Positions 1 through 6,300 of a DNA stretch of 8,533 nt are shown piece after piece. The notes under the pieces were generated by a model, which had not been told where the DNA came from, did no database searches, and saw only the letters and a program-made list of their open reading frames with translations. Both the position numbers and the translations under genes were made by a program. The number at the start of each line of letters is the position of its first letter. The first letter of the stretch is position 1. Location of the stretch: NCBI GenBank assembly GCA_017993025.1, contig JAGONL010000030.1, positions 1 to 8,533 on the forward strand. Direction: 5' to 3'. The DNA comes from Candidatus Saccharimonadota bacterium. Its GTDB lineage: Bacteria > Patescibacteriota > Saccharimonadia > Saccharimonadales > SZUA-47.

Positions 1-242
1 GCTACAAGTGAAGCGAGTCGAGGCAAATTGAAGCCAACTACTACTTCTTCAGTGCTGTCGTCACTTTCAACTAATGTAACCGGCACTGTTAAAGCTCCGC
101 TCTTTGCGTAAATTTCGGCTTGCATTTCTGGACGTTCGTCTAGATTTACTACGTCGTATTTAATGCCTTTTCCGTCTAAATATCTTTTAACCATTGCGCA
201 GTAACCGCAAGTGTTAGTAGTGAAAACAGTTATCTTTTTCAT
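1..242 (-). CDS. glutaredoxin-like thiol-disulfide protein (3' end cut by window)
   Basis: This is a small thioredoxin-fold protein of the glutaredoxin/NrdH type. Such proteins reduce disulfides or glutathione-mixed disulfides, or pass electrons to ribonucleotide reductase. Translating the minus strand from the ATG at 242 gives 80 residues and then the window edge. The residues begin MKKITVFTTNTCGYC, with the redox pair Cys12 and Cys15 in a C-G-Y-C motif after the first beta strand. The cis-proline motif T-V-P-V-T follows about residue 54, and a Gly-Phe lies near residue 69. Family members are usually 75-85 residues, so only a few residues should be missing. The start is backed by AAAGGAG at 254-260, 11 bases upstream. 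NrdH and glutaredoxin cannot be separated here. The CGYC active site fits neither the classic CPYC nor the CVQC form exactly. Confidence 0.88.
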   Translation of the reverse strand, partial: MKKITVFTTNTCGYCAMVKRYLDGKGIKYDVVNLDERPEMQAEIYAKSGALTVPVTLVESDDSTEEVVVGFNLPRLASLV

Positions 243-329
243 AGTTTGCGAGACTCCTTTAGTTGTCTTTTTTTGACTTTTTATTCTTTTTAATGCTGAT
301 TTATCGTTTTTTTAAAGCTTATGCTTAGT

Positions 330-358
330 ACTATAGCTGGTGTTATTTTTTAAATCAA
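330..358 (-). promoter_or_regulatory. sigma-70-type promoter of the glutaredoxin-like gene
   Basis: On the minus strand TTGATT (353-358) is followed after exactly 17 bases by TATAGT (330-335), matching 4/6 and 5/6 of the housekeeping consensus. Transcription would start near 323, giving a leader of about 80 bases that is A-rich, shows no strong hairpin, and ends in the AAAGGAG Shine-Dalgarno sequence. The rest of the 155-bp spacer (243-397) shows nothing else. No clear hairpin terminator follows the FKBP gene that ends at 398. Confidence 0.6.
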
Positions 359-397
359 GCCACTATATGTTGTGTTTTTGTATTTTTTACCCCCTTT

Positions 398-1000
398 TTA
401 TTGACCTCTTTTTGTGTTAACTAATACCACCTCAAAAATCAAGTCTGAATTGGGTGGAATCACATCTCCACTACCTTGCGCACCGTAGCCTTGCTCTGCA
501 GGTATCAAAAGCCTTCGTACGCCTCCAATCTTCATTCCTGGAATTCCGTTGGTCCAGCCCGGTATAACTTGGTTTAGGGAAAACTCAATAGGCTGACCAG
601 AATCATAATTACCGTCAAACTTTTCGCCAGTAGTAGCTAGTGTACCGTAATATAATGCAGCTACGCAGTCGCCTGGCTGAACTTCTTCGCCTTCACCCAC
701 GACTACATCTACGGTAGTAAGCTCGGTTATTGCACCAGAGTTAGTAGTTACTGTTGGTGTTGCTCTAGGTGCTAGTGGATCGTACAAACCATCACCACAG
801 GCAGCGTTTCCACTGTCTGCTAACGCTTGTCGCTCAGCTAATGCCTCGGCTGCTGCTTTTTCTTCAGGTGTTTCTTGCACTATAACTCCATCATCTTGAT
901 TAATTTGCCATATAACATAACCGGTCGCACCCAGTGTCGACATTAGAAACAGTGCCGCCAGTAAAAAAGCCACCACCCGTTGGCCATTAGAAGTTGCCAT
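398..1000 (-). CDS. membrane-anchored FKBP-type peptidyl-prolyl cis-trans isomerase (first paralogue)
   Basis: FKBP isomerases speed the cis-trans turn of Xaa-Pro bonds during folding. This 200-aa form should act outside the membrane. It has a hydrophobic signal-anchor at about residues 9-31 with Arg8 before it, then a charged Glu/Ala-rich linker (about 42-65), then an FKBP domain at about 95-197. FKBP12 active-site counterparts are visible: Tyr117, Phe128-Asp129, Phe140, Val145-Ile146, Trp149, Tyr172 in G-Y-G, and Phe189. The position of FKBP12 Phe46 appears to be Ile138. There are two cysteines, Cys68 in the linker and Cys112 at the start of the domain, which could form a disulfide. No lipobox was seen, so an uncleaved anchor is more likely than a lipoprotein. 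The ATG at 1000 has GGAGGG (1013-1018) 12 bases upstream. A second FKBP with the same layout lies at 5635-6255. Confidence 0.92.
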   Translation of the reverse strand: MATSNGQRVVAFLLAALFLMSTLGATGYVIWQINQDDGVIVQETPEEKAAAEALAERQALADSGNAACGDGLYDPLAPRATPTVTTNSGAITELTTVDVVVGEGEEVQPGDCVAALYYGTLATTGEKFDGNYDSGQPIEFSLNQVIPGWTNGIPGMKIGGVRRLLIPAEQGYGAQGSGDVIPPNSDLIFEVVLVNTKRGQ

Positions 1001-1061
1001 AAATTGTTACTACCCTCCACGCGTGTTTATTTGATTTTCTCGTAATCGCGTAATACCTAGT

Positions 1062-1090
1062 AGTATATCCAAAAATGCACAGCCTACCAA
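1062..1090 (-). promoter_or_regulatory. promoter of the first FKBP gene
   Basis: Minus-strand TTGGTA (1085-1090) and TATACT (1062-1067) are separated by 17 bases and match 4/6 and 5/6 of the housekeeping consensus. The predicted start near 1055 gives a leader of about 55 bases that carries GGAGGG at 1013-1018. The spacer 1001-1129 holds nothing else that is clear, and no terminator hairpin was seen after the preceding gene. Confidence 0.55.
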
Positions 1091-1129
1091 GCCTGTTATC
1101 GTTGTTTTATTGTCTCCGTACTTGTGAAA

Positions 1130-1867
1130 TTAAATTGCTACTGATTGAAGTATTTTTGAAAGAATACCAGGTAGCTGTAAATTCCCGCCTACCAACCTAT
1201 GCATGCGCTCGGATCTATGAAAGTCATTAAGTAGTTCGCCTAGGTCTGCATCACTAAGTCCGTTTCTAACACCATCGTCTATAACGTCACCTCTAAGGGC
1301 ACGCTCAAGTCCAACTATTTCTTTTTGTTGACCATATATATACTGTTCAACTCCATTATTGTGACAATATGTAACTTCAGTAAACCGTGACACTGCTAAT
1401 CCCATATGGGAGCTGTATAGTGGGGGTCGTTCTTCCTGTGAATATTCAATCAATAGTCTGCTGAGCGCCAGCCCGCAAACAGCTTTTTGAGATATTTCGT
1501 CCACGAAAACCTCTTTATTCGCCCAAATTGTCAGAAATACATCCTGAAACGGAGGGTTGCTTCGGTCTGCTATATTACCCGCCTCAACTATACCGACTAC
1601 GTCAAAAACACTGTCGCCTGGAGCTTCATCCTGAAGCACATTCGCACCTATCAAACGCATGAACCTTGAAAGCGGGGGCATGAAGTTAAATCCATCTCTT
1701 ACCCTACTAAGTGCCGATTCTAGAAACGGAAAACTTCCAGGATACTGATTACTTATCAGAGCGTTTGTGCGTTTAATTTTTTGACTTTGCTCAGATGTTA
1801 AACTACCCCTATCAACTATATGTTCAAAATCTGACAAACCGCCAAAACCAATTTCAGAGTTGCTCAT
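1130..1867 (-). CDS. hypothetical protein, 245 aa, soluble, no recognised family
   Basis: I do not recognise this protein. It has no signal peptide or membrane segment and should be cytoplasmic. It looks like a mixed alpha/beta protein. The middle (about residues 86-140) is hydrophobic and strand-like with a V-F-L-T-I-W stretch near 110-115, followed by a helix containing Cys131. A segment at 150-180 is rich in Tyr, His and Thr and includes Cys168. The C-terminal part (about 183-243) looks helical and charged, with D-F-H-R-S-E-R-M-H-R near 215-224. The ATG at 1867 has no Shine-Dalgarno sequence. It lies 48 bases after the ABC transporter stop, so the gene may be read through from that gene or from its own weak promoter. 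The ATG is the first start in the frame and the downstream coding is uninterrupted, which supports a real gene. Confidence 0.75.
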   Translation of the reverse strand: MSNSEIGFGGLSDFEHIVDRGSLTSEQSQKIKRTNALISNQYPGSFPFLESALSRVRDGFNFMPPLSRFMRLIGANVLQDEAPGDSVFDVVGIVEAGNIADRSNPPFQDVFLTIWANKEVFVDEISQKAVCGLALSRLLIEYSQEERPPLYSSHMGLAVSRFTEVTYCHNNGVEQYIYGQQKEIVGLERALRGDVIDDGVRNGLSDADLGELLNDFHRSERMHRLVGGNLQLPGILSKILQSVAI

Positions 1868-1876
1868 TTGATGTAC

Positions 1877-1905
1877 ACATTAACACTTTTTTGTATATGA
1901 CACAA
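1877..1905 (-). promoter_or_regulatory. weak possible promoter of the 245-aa gene
   Basis: Minus-strand TTGTGT (1900-1905) is 17 bases from TAATGT (1877-1882), which has a TG one base upstream in the extended -10 position. Each hexamer matches only about 3/6, so the assignment is weak. If correct, the -10 ends nine bases before the ATG, which resembles the arrangement at other genes here and would explain the missing Shine-Dalgarno sequence. Confidence 0.28.
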
Positions 1906-1915
1906 AACTAGTTTT

Positions 1916-3691
1916 TTATGCAACAATACCAAACTTCGCCAGGGCTTTTTGTCGCTCTTCGGGTGAACGCGCTGATTGAACTTGAAGTAGTTTTGCGTAT
2001 ATACCGTCACCCTTTGCAAGCTCATCTGGCGTGCCTGTTTCTGATACTTGACCATCTTTTAGGGCAATTATAGTATCGACGTTCTGAATAGTGCTAAGTC
2101 TGTGGGCAATTATAACTGTGGTGCGGTTCTTCATTAATCGCTCTAGTGCGTCCTGAACCAGAAGTTCGGACTTACTATCCAGACTAGACGTCGCCTCGTC
2201 TAAAATCAAAATCGGGGCGTTCTTCAGTATTGCCCTGGCAATGGCTAGACGTTGCTTTTGCCCTCCAGATAATTTTAAGCCTCGCTCGCCAATTTGAGTA
2301 TCATAACCATTCTCAAGCTTTTCTATAAATTCGTGTGCATTAGCACCCTTAGACGCTCTCTCAACGTCAGCATTTGTCGCTTTGGGATTTGCATAGGTAA
2401 TATTTTCTCTAATAGTGCCACTGAACAGACTAGGATCTTGAAAAACCACGCCGATGTTTAGCCTTAAACTGGCTTGAGTTACGTCTTTAATATCGATACC
2501 GTCAATAAGTATACGACCACTTGAGGGTTCGTATAACCGCATAAGTAAGTTTGTGAGTGTAGTCTTGCCCTCTCCGCTCTCGCCAACTAATGCAACTTTT
2601 TTTGAAGGCAATAATTCAAAATTAACACCTTTTATTACTTCTTCGCCTTTGTCGTAACTAAACCGCACATTTTCAAATTTGACAGATGGCTTCTTGGCTT
2701 TTAGCTCAACAGCATTTGGTGGGTCTACGATATCAGGGTTAAGAGCCATAATCTCAAAATAATCTCTACTATCAGCAATAGCTTTCTGGGTTTGCTCAAC
2801 CAGCCAGCTAATTGTGAATATTGGAATACGGATGTTCATAGCATACAGAATTAAAGCAACAGCTTCGCCTGGGCTAATCAACCCTTTAGCTCCCTGAACG
2901 AAAATATACAGATATACAGCAAAGAAAATAATGTTTAATATCACTCGACGGTTTACATCCTTTTTGTGCCAATGTGCCGACTGAGGCTTGTTGGTGTCTT
3001 CGACAATCTTGAAGTGCTTTGCAAAATACGACAGTTCACGCTTTTCTTGCACAAAACTCTTTACCACCTTCACCTGCCCAACGGACTCCGCAAATCGCCC
3101 ACTAGCAATATCTATATGCTCATTTTTGGTCTTCTGATATGCCTGCCATGTACCAGAACTTCTAATTGTCATATACGTAAATATTGGATAAAGCATAAAT
3201 AACATTAGTGCTACCGGCCAGCTAATAAACGCCACAACAATAAGGCTCAGCACAGTAGTAAATATAAACTGCAAGAAGTTATTGCTCATCATCTGTATAA
3301 AGCCAGTAACTTGAGCAATAGAGCGGTTAAGCCTGTTTATTATTTTGCCTGTTAGTTCTGTATCAAAATAACTTTGTGGCAGTGTCATCAGGTGGCCAAA
3401 ATACTGCTTGCTAAGCAGATTTTGCAGTTTTACAGAAACTTGGTCGCCAATATACCCATTCCAATTACTAAGTAGCGTTTGACTAAGGTCTAGCAGAAAT
3501 ATTCCAACCGCAAGCCACACAGCCAAACGTACATCAGACTCAGTGCCCCGCCTTATTTCATCAATTGCTCTACCTGACAAATACGGCACAATGATAGATG
3601 AGATAGACAAAAGCGACGTTAATATACTAATGACCAAATAGCTATGCCAAAGTTCACGCCCCACACCTAAAATTCGAAATATCTGCCTCAT
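1916..3691 (-). CDS. ABC transporter half-transporter, exporter type (permease fused to ATPase)
   Basis: This 591-aa protein is a full-length type I ABC exporter half, working as a homo- or heterodimer that uses ATP to move a substrate out or flip it across the membrane. Residues 1-310 form the membrane domain, with hydrophobic segments near 17-39, 55-75, 133-153, 155-175, 250-268 and 275-296. The nucleotide-binding domain (about 336-575) is complete. It has the A-loop Tyr346, Walker A G-E-S-G-E-G-K-T-T (370-378), Q-loop Gln418, signature L-S-G-G-Q (474-478), Walker B I-L-I-L-D-E (494-499) with catalytic Glu499, D-loop at 502-506, and H-loop His530. The domain order matches the MsbA/LmrA/multidrug group, but the substrate cannot be told from sequence. 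No second half-transporter lies next to it, so a homodimer is the simplest view. The ATG at 3691 has no Shine-Dalgarno sequence and is probably leaderless. Confidence 0.97.
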   Translation of the reverse strand: MRQIFRILGVGRELWHSYLVISILTSLLSISSIIVPYLSGRAIDEIRRGTESDVRLAVWLAVGIFLLDLSQTLLSNWNGYIGDQVSVKLQNLLSKQYFGHLMTLPQSYFDTELTGKIINRLNRSIAQVTGFIQMMSNNFLQFIFTTVLSLIVVAFISWPVALMLFMLYPIFTYMTIRSSGTWQAYQKTKNEHIDIASGRFAESVGQVKVVKSFVQEKRELSYFAKHFKIVEDTNKPQSAHWHKKDVNRRVILNIIFFAVYLYIFVQGAKGLISPGEAVALILYAMNIRIPIFTISWLVEQTQKAIADSRDYFEIMALNPDIVDPPNAVELKAKKPSVKFENVRFSYDKGEEVIKGVNFELLPSKKVALVGESGEGKTTLTNLLMRLYEPSSGRILIDGIDIKDVTQASLRLNIGVVFQDPSLFSGTIRENITYANPKATNADVERASKGANAHEFIEKLENGYDTQIGERGLKLSGGQKQRLAIARAILKNAPILILDEATSSLDSKSELLVQDALERLMKNRTTVIIAHRLSTIQNVDTIIALKDGQVSETGTPDELAKGDGIYAKLLQVQSARSPEERQKALAKFGIVA

Positions 3692-3699
3692 TACTAATC

Positions 3700-3708
3700 A
3701 GTTTAGCA
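3700..3708 (-). promoter_or_regulatory. extended -10 promoter of the ABC transporter gene
   Basis: Minus-strand TGC followed by TAAACT (TAAACT at 3700-3705, TG at 3707-3708) forms an extended -10 element. No good -35 box lies upstream. The -10 ends eight bases before the ATG at 3691, so the transcript would begin within a few bases of the start codon. It lies in the divergent 119-bp region shared with the plus-strand gene at 3811. Confidence 0.4.
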
Positions 3709-3757
3709 AAACATTAAGCTTAAAATATAATTAACTTTAGGAATTAGATTCATGCTA

Positions 3758-3786
3758 TTTACATTTTATATATATTGTGCTATTAT
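3758..3786 (+). promoter_or_regulatory. strong promoter of the 142-aa gene
   Basis: TTTACA (3758-3763, 5/6 match) lies 17 bases before TATTAT (3781-3786, 5/6 match), which is also preceded by TG in the extended position (3778-3779). This is the best promoter in the window. The predicted start near 3793 leaves a short leader containing AGGAG at 3797-3801, nine bases before the ATG. Confidence 0.72.
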
Positions 3787-3810
3787 ATCATTAAATAGGA
3801 GCAAATATTT

Positions 3811-4239
3811 ATGTCTAACGATATACTACTGTCAATGGCAGAAGACCCTACCATTAGAGTACCCCATCCGGAATTGCCAGCTGTAAGAGATGCTGCTTTT
3901 GAATTTGCTTACGCAAGCAGTGCTTTAGCGAGTGTAGTTTTTATTGATGATGAAAGCATAATGTCTACGGAGATCGATAATACTAGTAACGTAGACTCAG
4001 CCCACCCTGATGATACAGAAGAGGTAGATGATACTGATTTACGAAAATATGGTACCAGTAAAGGTGATGTCCTGGAAATTCTTACTAAGGGTACGTCACT
4101 TGGTAGCGTTGCTATTGTCTACAAGAACGGCGAAGTTGAGTTTATTCCACCAATTAGAGACGAAAAAAGAGCAAGAAGAATACGTGAAGGTCTTTCAAGA
4201 GCTACTAATATTGCTCTTCTAGAATCACAATTAAAATAA
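3811..4239 (+). CDS. hypothetical acidic protein, 142 aa, no recognised family
   Basis: I do not recognise this protein. It is the only plus-strand gene of the window. It has no signal peptide or clear membrane segment. The N-terminal part (about 1-45) has a short helix-like stretch rich in Ala, and residues 46-77 form a very acidic, Ser/Thr/Asp-rich linker that is probably disordered. A compact beta-like segment follows at about 95-113 (S-V-A-I-V-Y-K-N-G-E-V-E-F-I). A basic helix at about 116-130 (R-D-E-K-R-A-R-R-I-R) leads into the tail. The mix of acidic linker and basic helix suggests a binding or adaptor protein, but this is only a guess. The ATG at 3811 has AGGAG at a 9-base distance and a strong promoter. 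A hairpin follows directly after the TAA stop, so the gene looks like a single complete transcription unit. Confidence 0.78.
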   Translation: MSNDILLSMAEDPTIRVPHPELPAVRDAAFEFAYASSALASVVFIDDESIMSTEIDNTSNVDSAHPDDTEEVDDTDLRKYGTSKGDVLEILTKGTSLGSVAIVYKNGEVEFIPPIRDEKRARRIREGLSRATNIALLESQLK

Positions 4240-4240
4240 A

Positions 4241-4266
4241 AAACTGGGCTGTTTATAGCCCAGTTT
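4241..4266. terminator. hairpin terminator, strongest for the minus strand
   Basis: AAACTGGGCT (4241-4250) and AGCCCAGTTT (4257-4266) form a perfect 10-bp stem with a 6-base loop. In the minus direction it is followed by a run of T (complement of A at 4238-4243, then more T-rich sequence), the classic intrinsic form, so it can stop aminotransferase transcripts. In the plus direction the T tail is short (TTTG), so it would be a weaker stop for the 142-aa gene whose TAA lies two bases before the stem. Confidence 0.8.
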
Positions 4267-4332
4267 GCGGAAAATGGCTGATGTCTCCACCATCACACTT
4301 CCAAGTATTATTCTACACTCACCAAAAAGATT

Positions 4333-4361
4333 ATGGTATGTGATAATTTTCACAAAACCAT
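4333..4361. terminator. second, weaker hairpin between the convergent genes
   Basis: ATGGT (4333-4337) pairs with ACCAT (4357-4361) and GTGA (4340-4343) pairs with TCAC (4350-4353), with a small internal loop. A T run follows on the plus strand (4365-4370), and on the minus strand an AATCTTTTT stretch follows (complement of 4324-4332). It could act as a weak bidirectional terminator. It begins eight bases after the aminotransferase stop in the minus direction. The rest of 4267-4332 shows nothing further. Confidence 0.42.
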
Positions 4362-4369
4362 TATATTTT

Positions 4370-5587
4370 TTACTTAAGAACCCTACCTAGTACTTCAATA
4401 ACTCTTTCAATTTGTTCGTCAGAAGCAAACCCTCCTAGATTTAATCTACTGCTTTCTAGTGATGCGATTCCTTCTGCTTCTATGGCTTTGTGTTGCTCAG
4501 GTGTATATCCTGCTTTTCTTAACACTGTAAATAAACCCTTACCCCTAGCTACATGCTCATAACCCTCGCCGAGTGCTTCAGAAATTCTTTGTCTAACATT
4601 ATCGATACGAAGCCTAATACCGTCTTGTTCTCCTGTAAGATCCGTAAACAATTGGTCGTTTGATAATATGATTCTGGCAGCTTCCGCGTAACGATGAGGT
4701 AAATTTGATTTAGTAGCTCTGATTACTCCGTCTAATATCACTTGGGCATTGTCTCTCTTAATTCCTGCTGGCATATTAAAACCAAAAAGACCACCTACTC
4801 TCATTCCATAAAATCCCATATTTTTAGAGTTTGAATATGCTAACCAGACAGGATAACCATTTCCAATAAATTCACGCAGAGGTCCAAAGTCTCTAAGTGG
4901 ATTGTCCGTAGTAACTAAACCCGAATAAGCGGAATCAATTATTGGCACTAACCCTCTACGTATTATTACATCTACTACATCACTCCACTCTGAATCACTA
5001 CGGTCAATCCCGTCTCCGTTATAGCCTGAAGCTTGTAGCAAAACTACACTATTCTTTTCGGCTTTTTCTAGTTCATTTTGATACAAATCATGATCATACC
5101 TTCCACTATCGTTCAATTTTCTGGCATTTCCATTTAGCGACCATCCGGAAAATACTTCAAAAACATTGATGTAGTTTGGCCAACCAGCATCATATATAAG
5201 CCTAGCACCCGCTTCAGATGTGCAAAATATTTTTCTCAAGGCAACAGAAGCCATACTTAGTGCATCCGTTCCGCCAGCAGTCTGTATGCTAACTACTTCT
5301 TTTGGGTCTGAAAGCGTGTATCTGCTTATAATAGCGTCTAAATATCCAACATTTCCACGTGGCGACTGATATCCAAGGAACTCTCCTGTTTCCTGAAGTG
5401 TAGTAGCAACAACTTCAGGCATCAGTGGACTACCACCTTCATTCATTACCACACCTACTGCGGCATTAATAGGTAAAACAAATTGTCCGCTTGCTATCAT
5501 TCCTTTATATCGGGCATTAGCGGACATAATTTGATCTGCCGGTCTTGGATCTTTCAGTGCTTCCAAAAAATCAGGTACATTACTCAT
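4370..5587 (-). CDS. class I aminotransferase, aspartate/aromatic type (PLP-dependent)
   Basis: This 405-aa fold-type I, PLP-dependent enzyme should move an amino group between an amino acid and a 2-oxo acid. The closest pattern is the AspC/TyrB branch. Matching landmarks are G-G-T-D-A-L (105-110) at the phosphate loop, Trp136-Pro-Asn (ring-stacking position), Asn190, Asp218 with Tyr221 (I-D-S-A-Y), Lys255 in S-N-S-K-N-M-G as the Schiff-base lysine, Arg263 in M-R-V-G-G, and Arg381 near the C terminus, which would bind the substrate carboxylate. The usual N-P-T-G after Asn190 reads N-G-D-G, so the normal proline is missing. Length is close to the family's 390-410. The substrate is not settled. 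The ATG at 5587 has AAGGAG (5594-5599) six bases upstream. The gene lies 47 bases after the second FKBP and ends at the convergent terminator region. Confidence 0.9.
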   Translation of the reverse strand: MSNVPDFLEALKDPRPADQIMSANARYKGMIASGQFVLPINAAVGVVMNEGGSPLMPEVVATTLQETGEFLGYQSPRGNVGYLDAIISRYTLSDPKEVVSIQTAGGTDALSMASVALRKIFCTSEAGARLIYDAGWPNYINVFEVFSGWSLNGNARKLNDSGRYDHDLYQNELEKAEKNSVVLLQASGYNGDGIDRSDSEWSDVVDVIIRRGLVPIIDSAYSGLVTTDNPLRDFGPLREFIGNGYPVWLAYSNSKNMGFYGMRVGGLFGFNMPAGIKRDNAQVILDGVIRATKSNLPHRYAEAARIILSNDQLFTDLTGEQDGIRLRIDNVRQRISEALGEGYEHVARGKGLFTVLRKAGYTPEQHKAIEAEGIASLESSRLNLGGFASDEQIERVIEVLGRVLK

Positions 5588-5593
5588 TACTAA

Positions 5594-5617
5594 CTCCTTG
5601 CAGTTTAAATTCTAACA
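5594..5617 (-). promoter_or_regulatory. extended -10 promoter and Shine-Dalgarno of the aminotransferase gene
   Basis: Minus-strand TGT then TAGAAT (5609-5614, 5/6 match, TG at 5616-5617) forms an extended -10. The sequence at the -35 position (TAATTA, 5632-5637) is poor and overlaps the stop codon of the preceding gene. Transcription would start near 5602, leaving about 14 bases with AAGGAG at 5594-5599. Unlike most nearby genes, this one combines a short leader with a good Shine-Dalgarno sequence. Confidence 0.5.
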
Positions 5618-5634
5618 CAATTCAATTCAGATAA

Positions 5635-6255
5635 TTATGGCTTTTGAACTTGCACTAACTCTATATCAAAAATCAACATAGAGTTTGGCGGTATAGGGTC
5701 TTGTCCGGCTTCGCCGTACCCAACTATTGACGGTATGACCAGTCGGCGTTTCCCGCCTTCTTTCATGCCAGGCAAAGCCTGTTCCCAGCCTTGGATAACT
5801 TGGCCGGAACCAAGCTTAAATATAAACGGCTCAAGCTGGTTTTGTTCATTTGTGCGACTTTGGTCAAATAACCTTCCGTCGGTAAGCCAGCCCTTATACA
5901 AAACAGCCAGTGTGTCGCCATTTTCAGCGACTTTGCCATCGCCCTCTACAACATCTTGATACTGTGCAGTATCTAAGTTTGCAAATTGCTCATACTGCTC
6001 AAAATCAACCGGCTGTGGAAGCTGGTTCTGTTGTTTTGTTTGAGTCTGGGCTCCTTGTACTTGAAGCTTACTGCTAGATTCTATATTTTCAGTTGCCGGT
6101 TGTACGTCTTTAATAGAGACGTCGACACTTGGTTTTTTAAACTGAGCGCTTTTTTCGTCTTTTTTCTGTATTTCAAGCAGAAAATATGCTCCTCCGCTCA
6201 AGCCAACAAGCAATATTAGTGAAATAACGACCATGACTACTGTTTGTTTCTGCAT
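5635..6255 (-). CDS. membrane-anchored FKBP-type peptidyl-prolyl cis-trans isomerase (second paralogue)
   Basis: This 206-aa isomerase has the same design as the protein at 398-1000: an N-terminal anchor (about residues 5-27), a long polar Gln/Ser-rich linker (about 30-95), and a C-terminal FKBP domain (about 100-205). Active-site positions of FKBP12 are conserved: Tyr120, Phe130-Asp131, Phe144 and Phe146, Val153-Ile154, Trp157, Tyr180 and Phe196, so activity is likely. It has no cysteine, unlike its paralogue. No lipobox was seen, so the protein is probably held by an uncleaved anchor with the domain outside. The ATG at 6255 lacks a Shine-Dalgarno sequence. The -10 box ends eight bases before it, so the start is likely leaderless. 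Spacing is 45 bases from the upstream asparaginase-type gene and 47 from the downstream aminotransferase gene. Confidence 0.93.
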   Translation of the reverse strand: MQKQTVVMVVISLILLVGLSGGAYFLLEIQKKDEKSAQFKKPSVDVSIKDVQPATENIESSSKLQVQGAQTQTKQQNQLPQPVDFEQYEQFANLDTAQYQDVVEGDGKVAENGDTLAVLYKGWLTDGRLFDQSRTNEQNQLEPFIFKLGSGQVIQGWEQALPGMKEGGKRRLVIPSIVGYGEAGQDPIPPNSMLIFDIELVQVQKP

Positions 6256-6263
6256 ATGACTAT

Positions 6264-6292
6264 ATTTTAACCTGCGTCACTAGTCGAATCAA
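6264..6292 (-). promoter_or_regulatory. promoter of the second FKBP gene, near-leaderless
   Basis: Minus-strand TTGATT (6287-6292) and TAAAAT (6264-6269) are exactly 17 bases apart, matching 4/6 and 5/6 of the consensus. The -35 hexamer is identical to that of the glutaredoxin promoter. Transcription would begin near 6257, about two bases before the ATG at 6255. The promoter fills nearly the whole 45-bp spacer. Confidence 0.65.
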
Positions 6293-6300
6293 AACTAAAA

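Noticed and set aside
1904..1915. Perfect 12-bp palindrome AAAACTAGTTTT right after the ABC transporter stop.
   Set aside because: It is too short and AT-rich to be a terminator. No T run or second copy was seen, so chance is the likely cause.
1864..2055. Minus-strand 63-codon frame overlapping the end of the ABC transporter gene and reaching the 245-aa gene start.
   Set aside because: It overlaps well-conserved ABC coding sequence in another frame, and its product is basic and featureless.
3684..5595. Shared TTAGTAATGAG around the start codons of the ABC transporter and aminotransferase genes.
   Set aside because: Eleven bases spanning a start codon in AT-rich DNA can match by chance, and the other genes do not share it.
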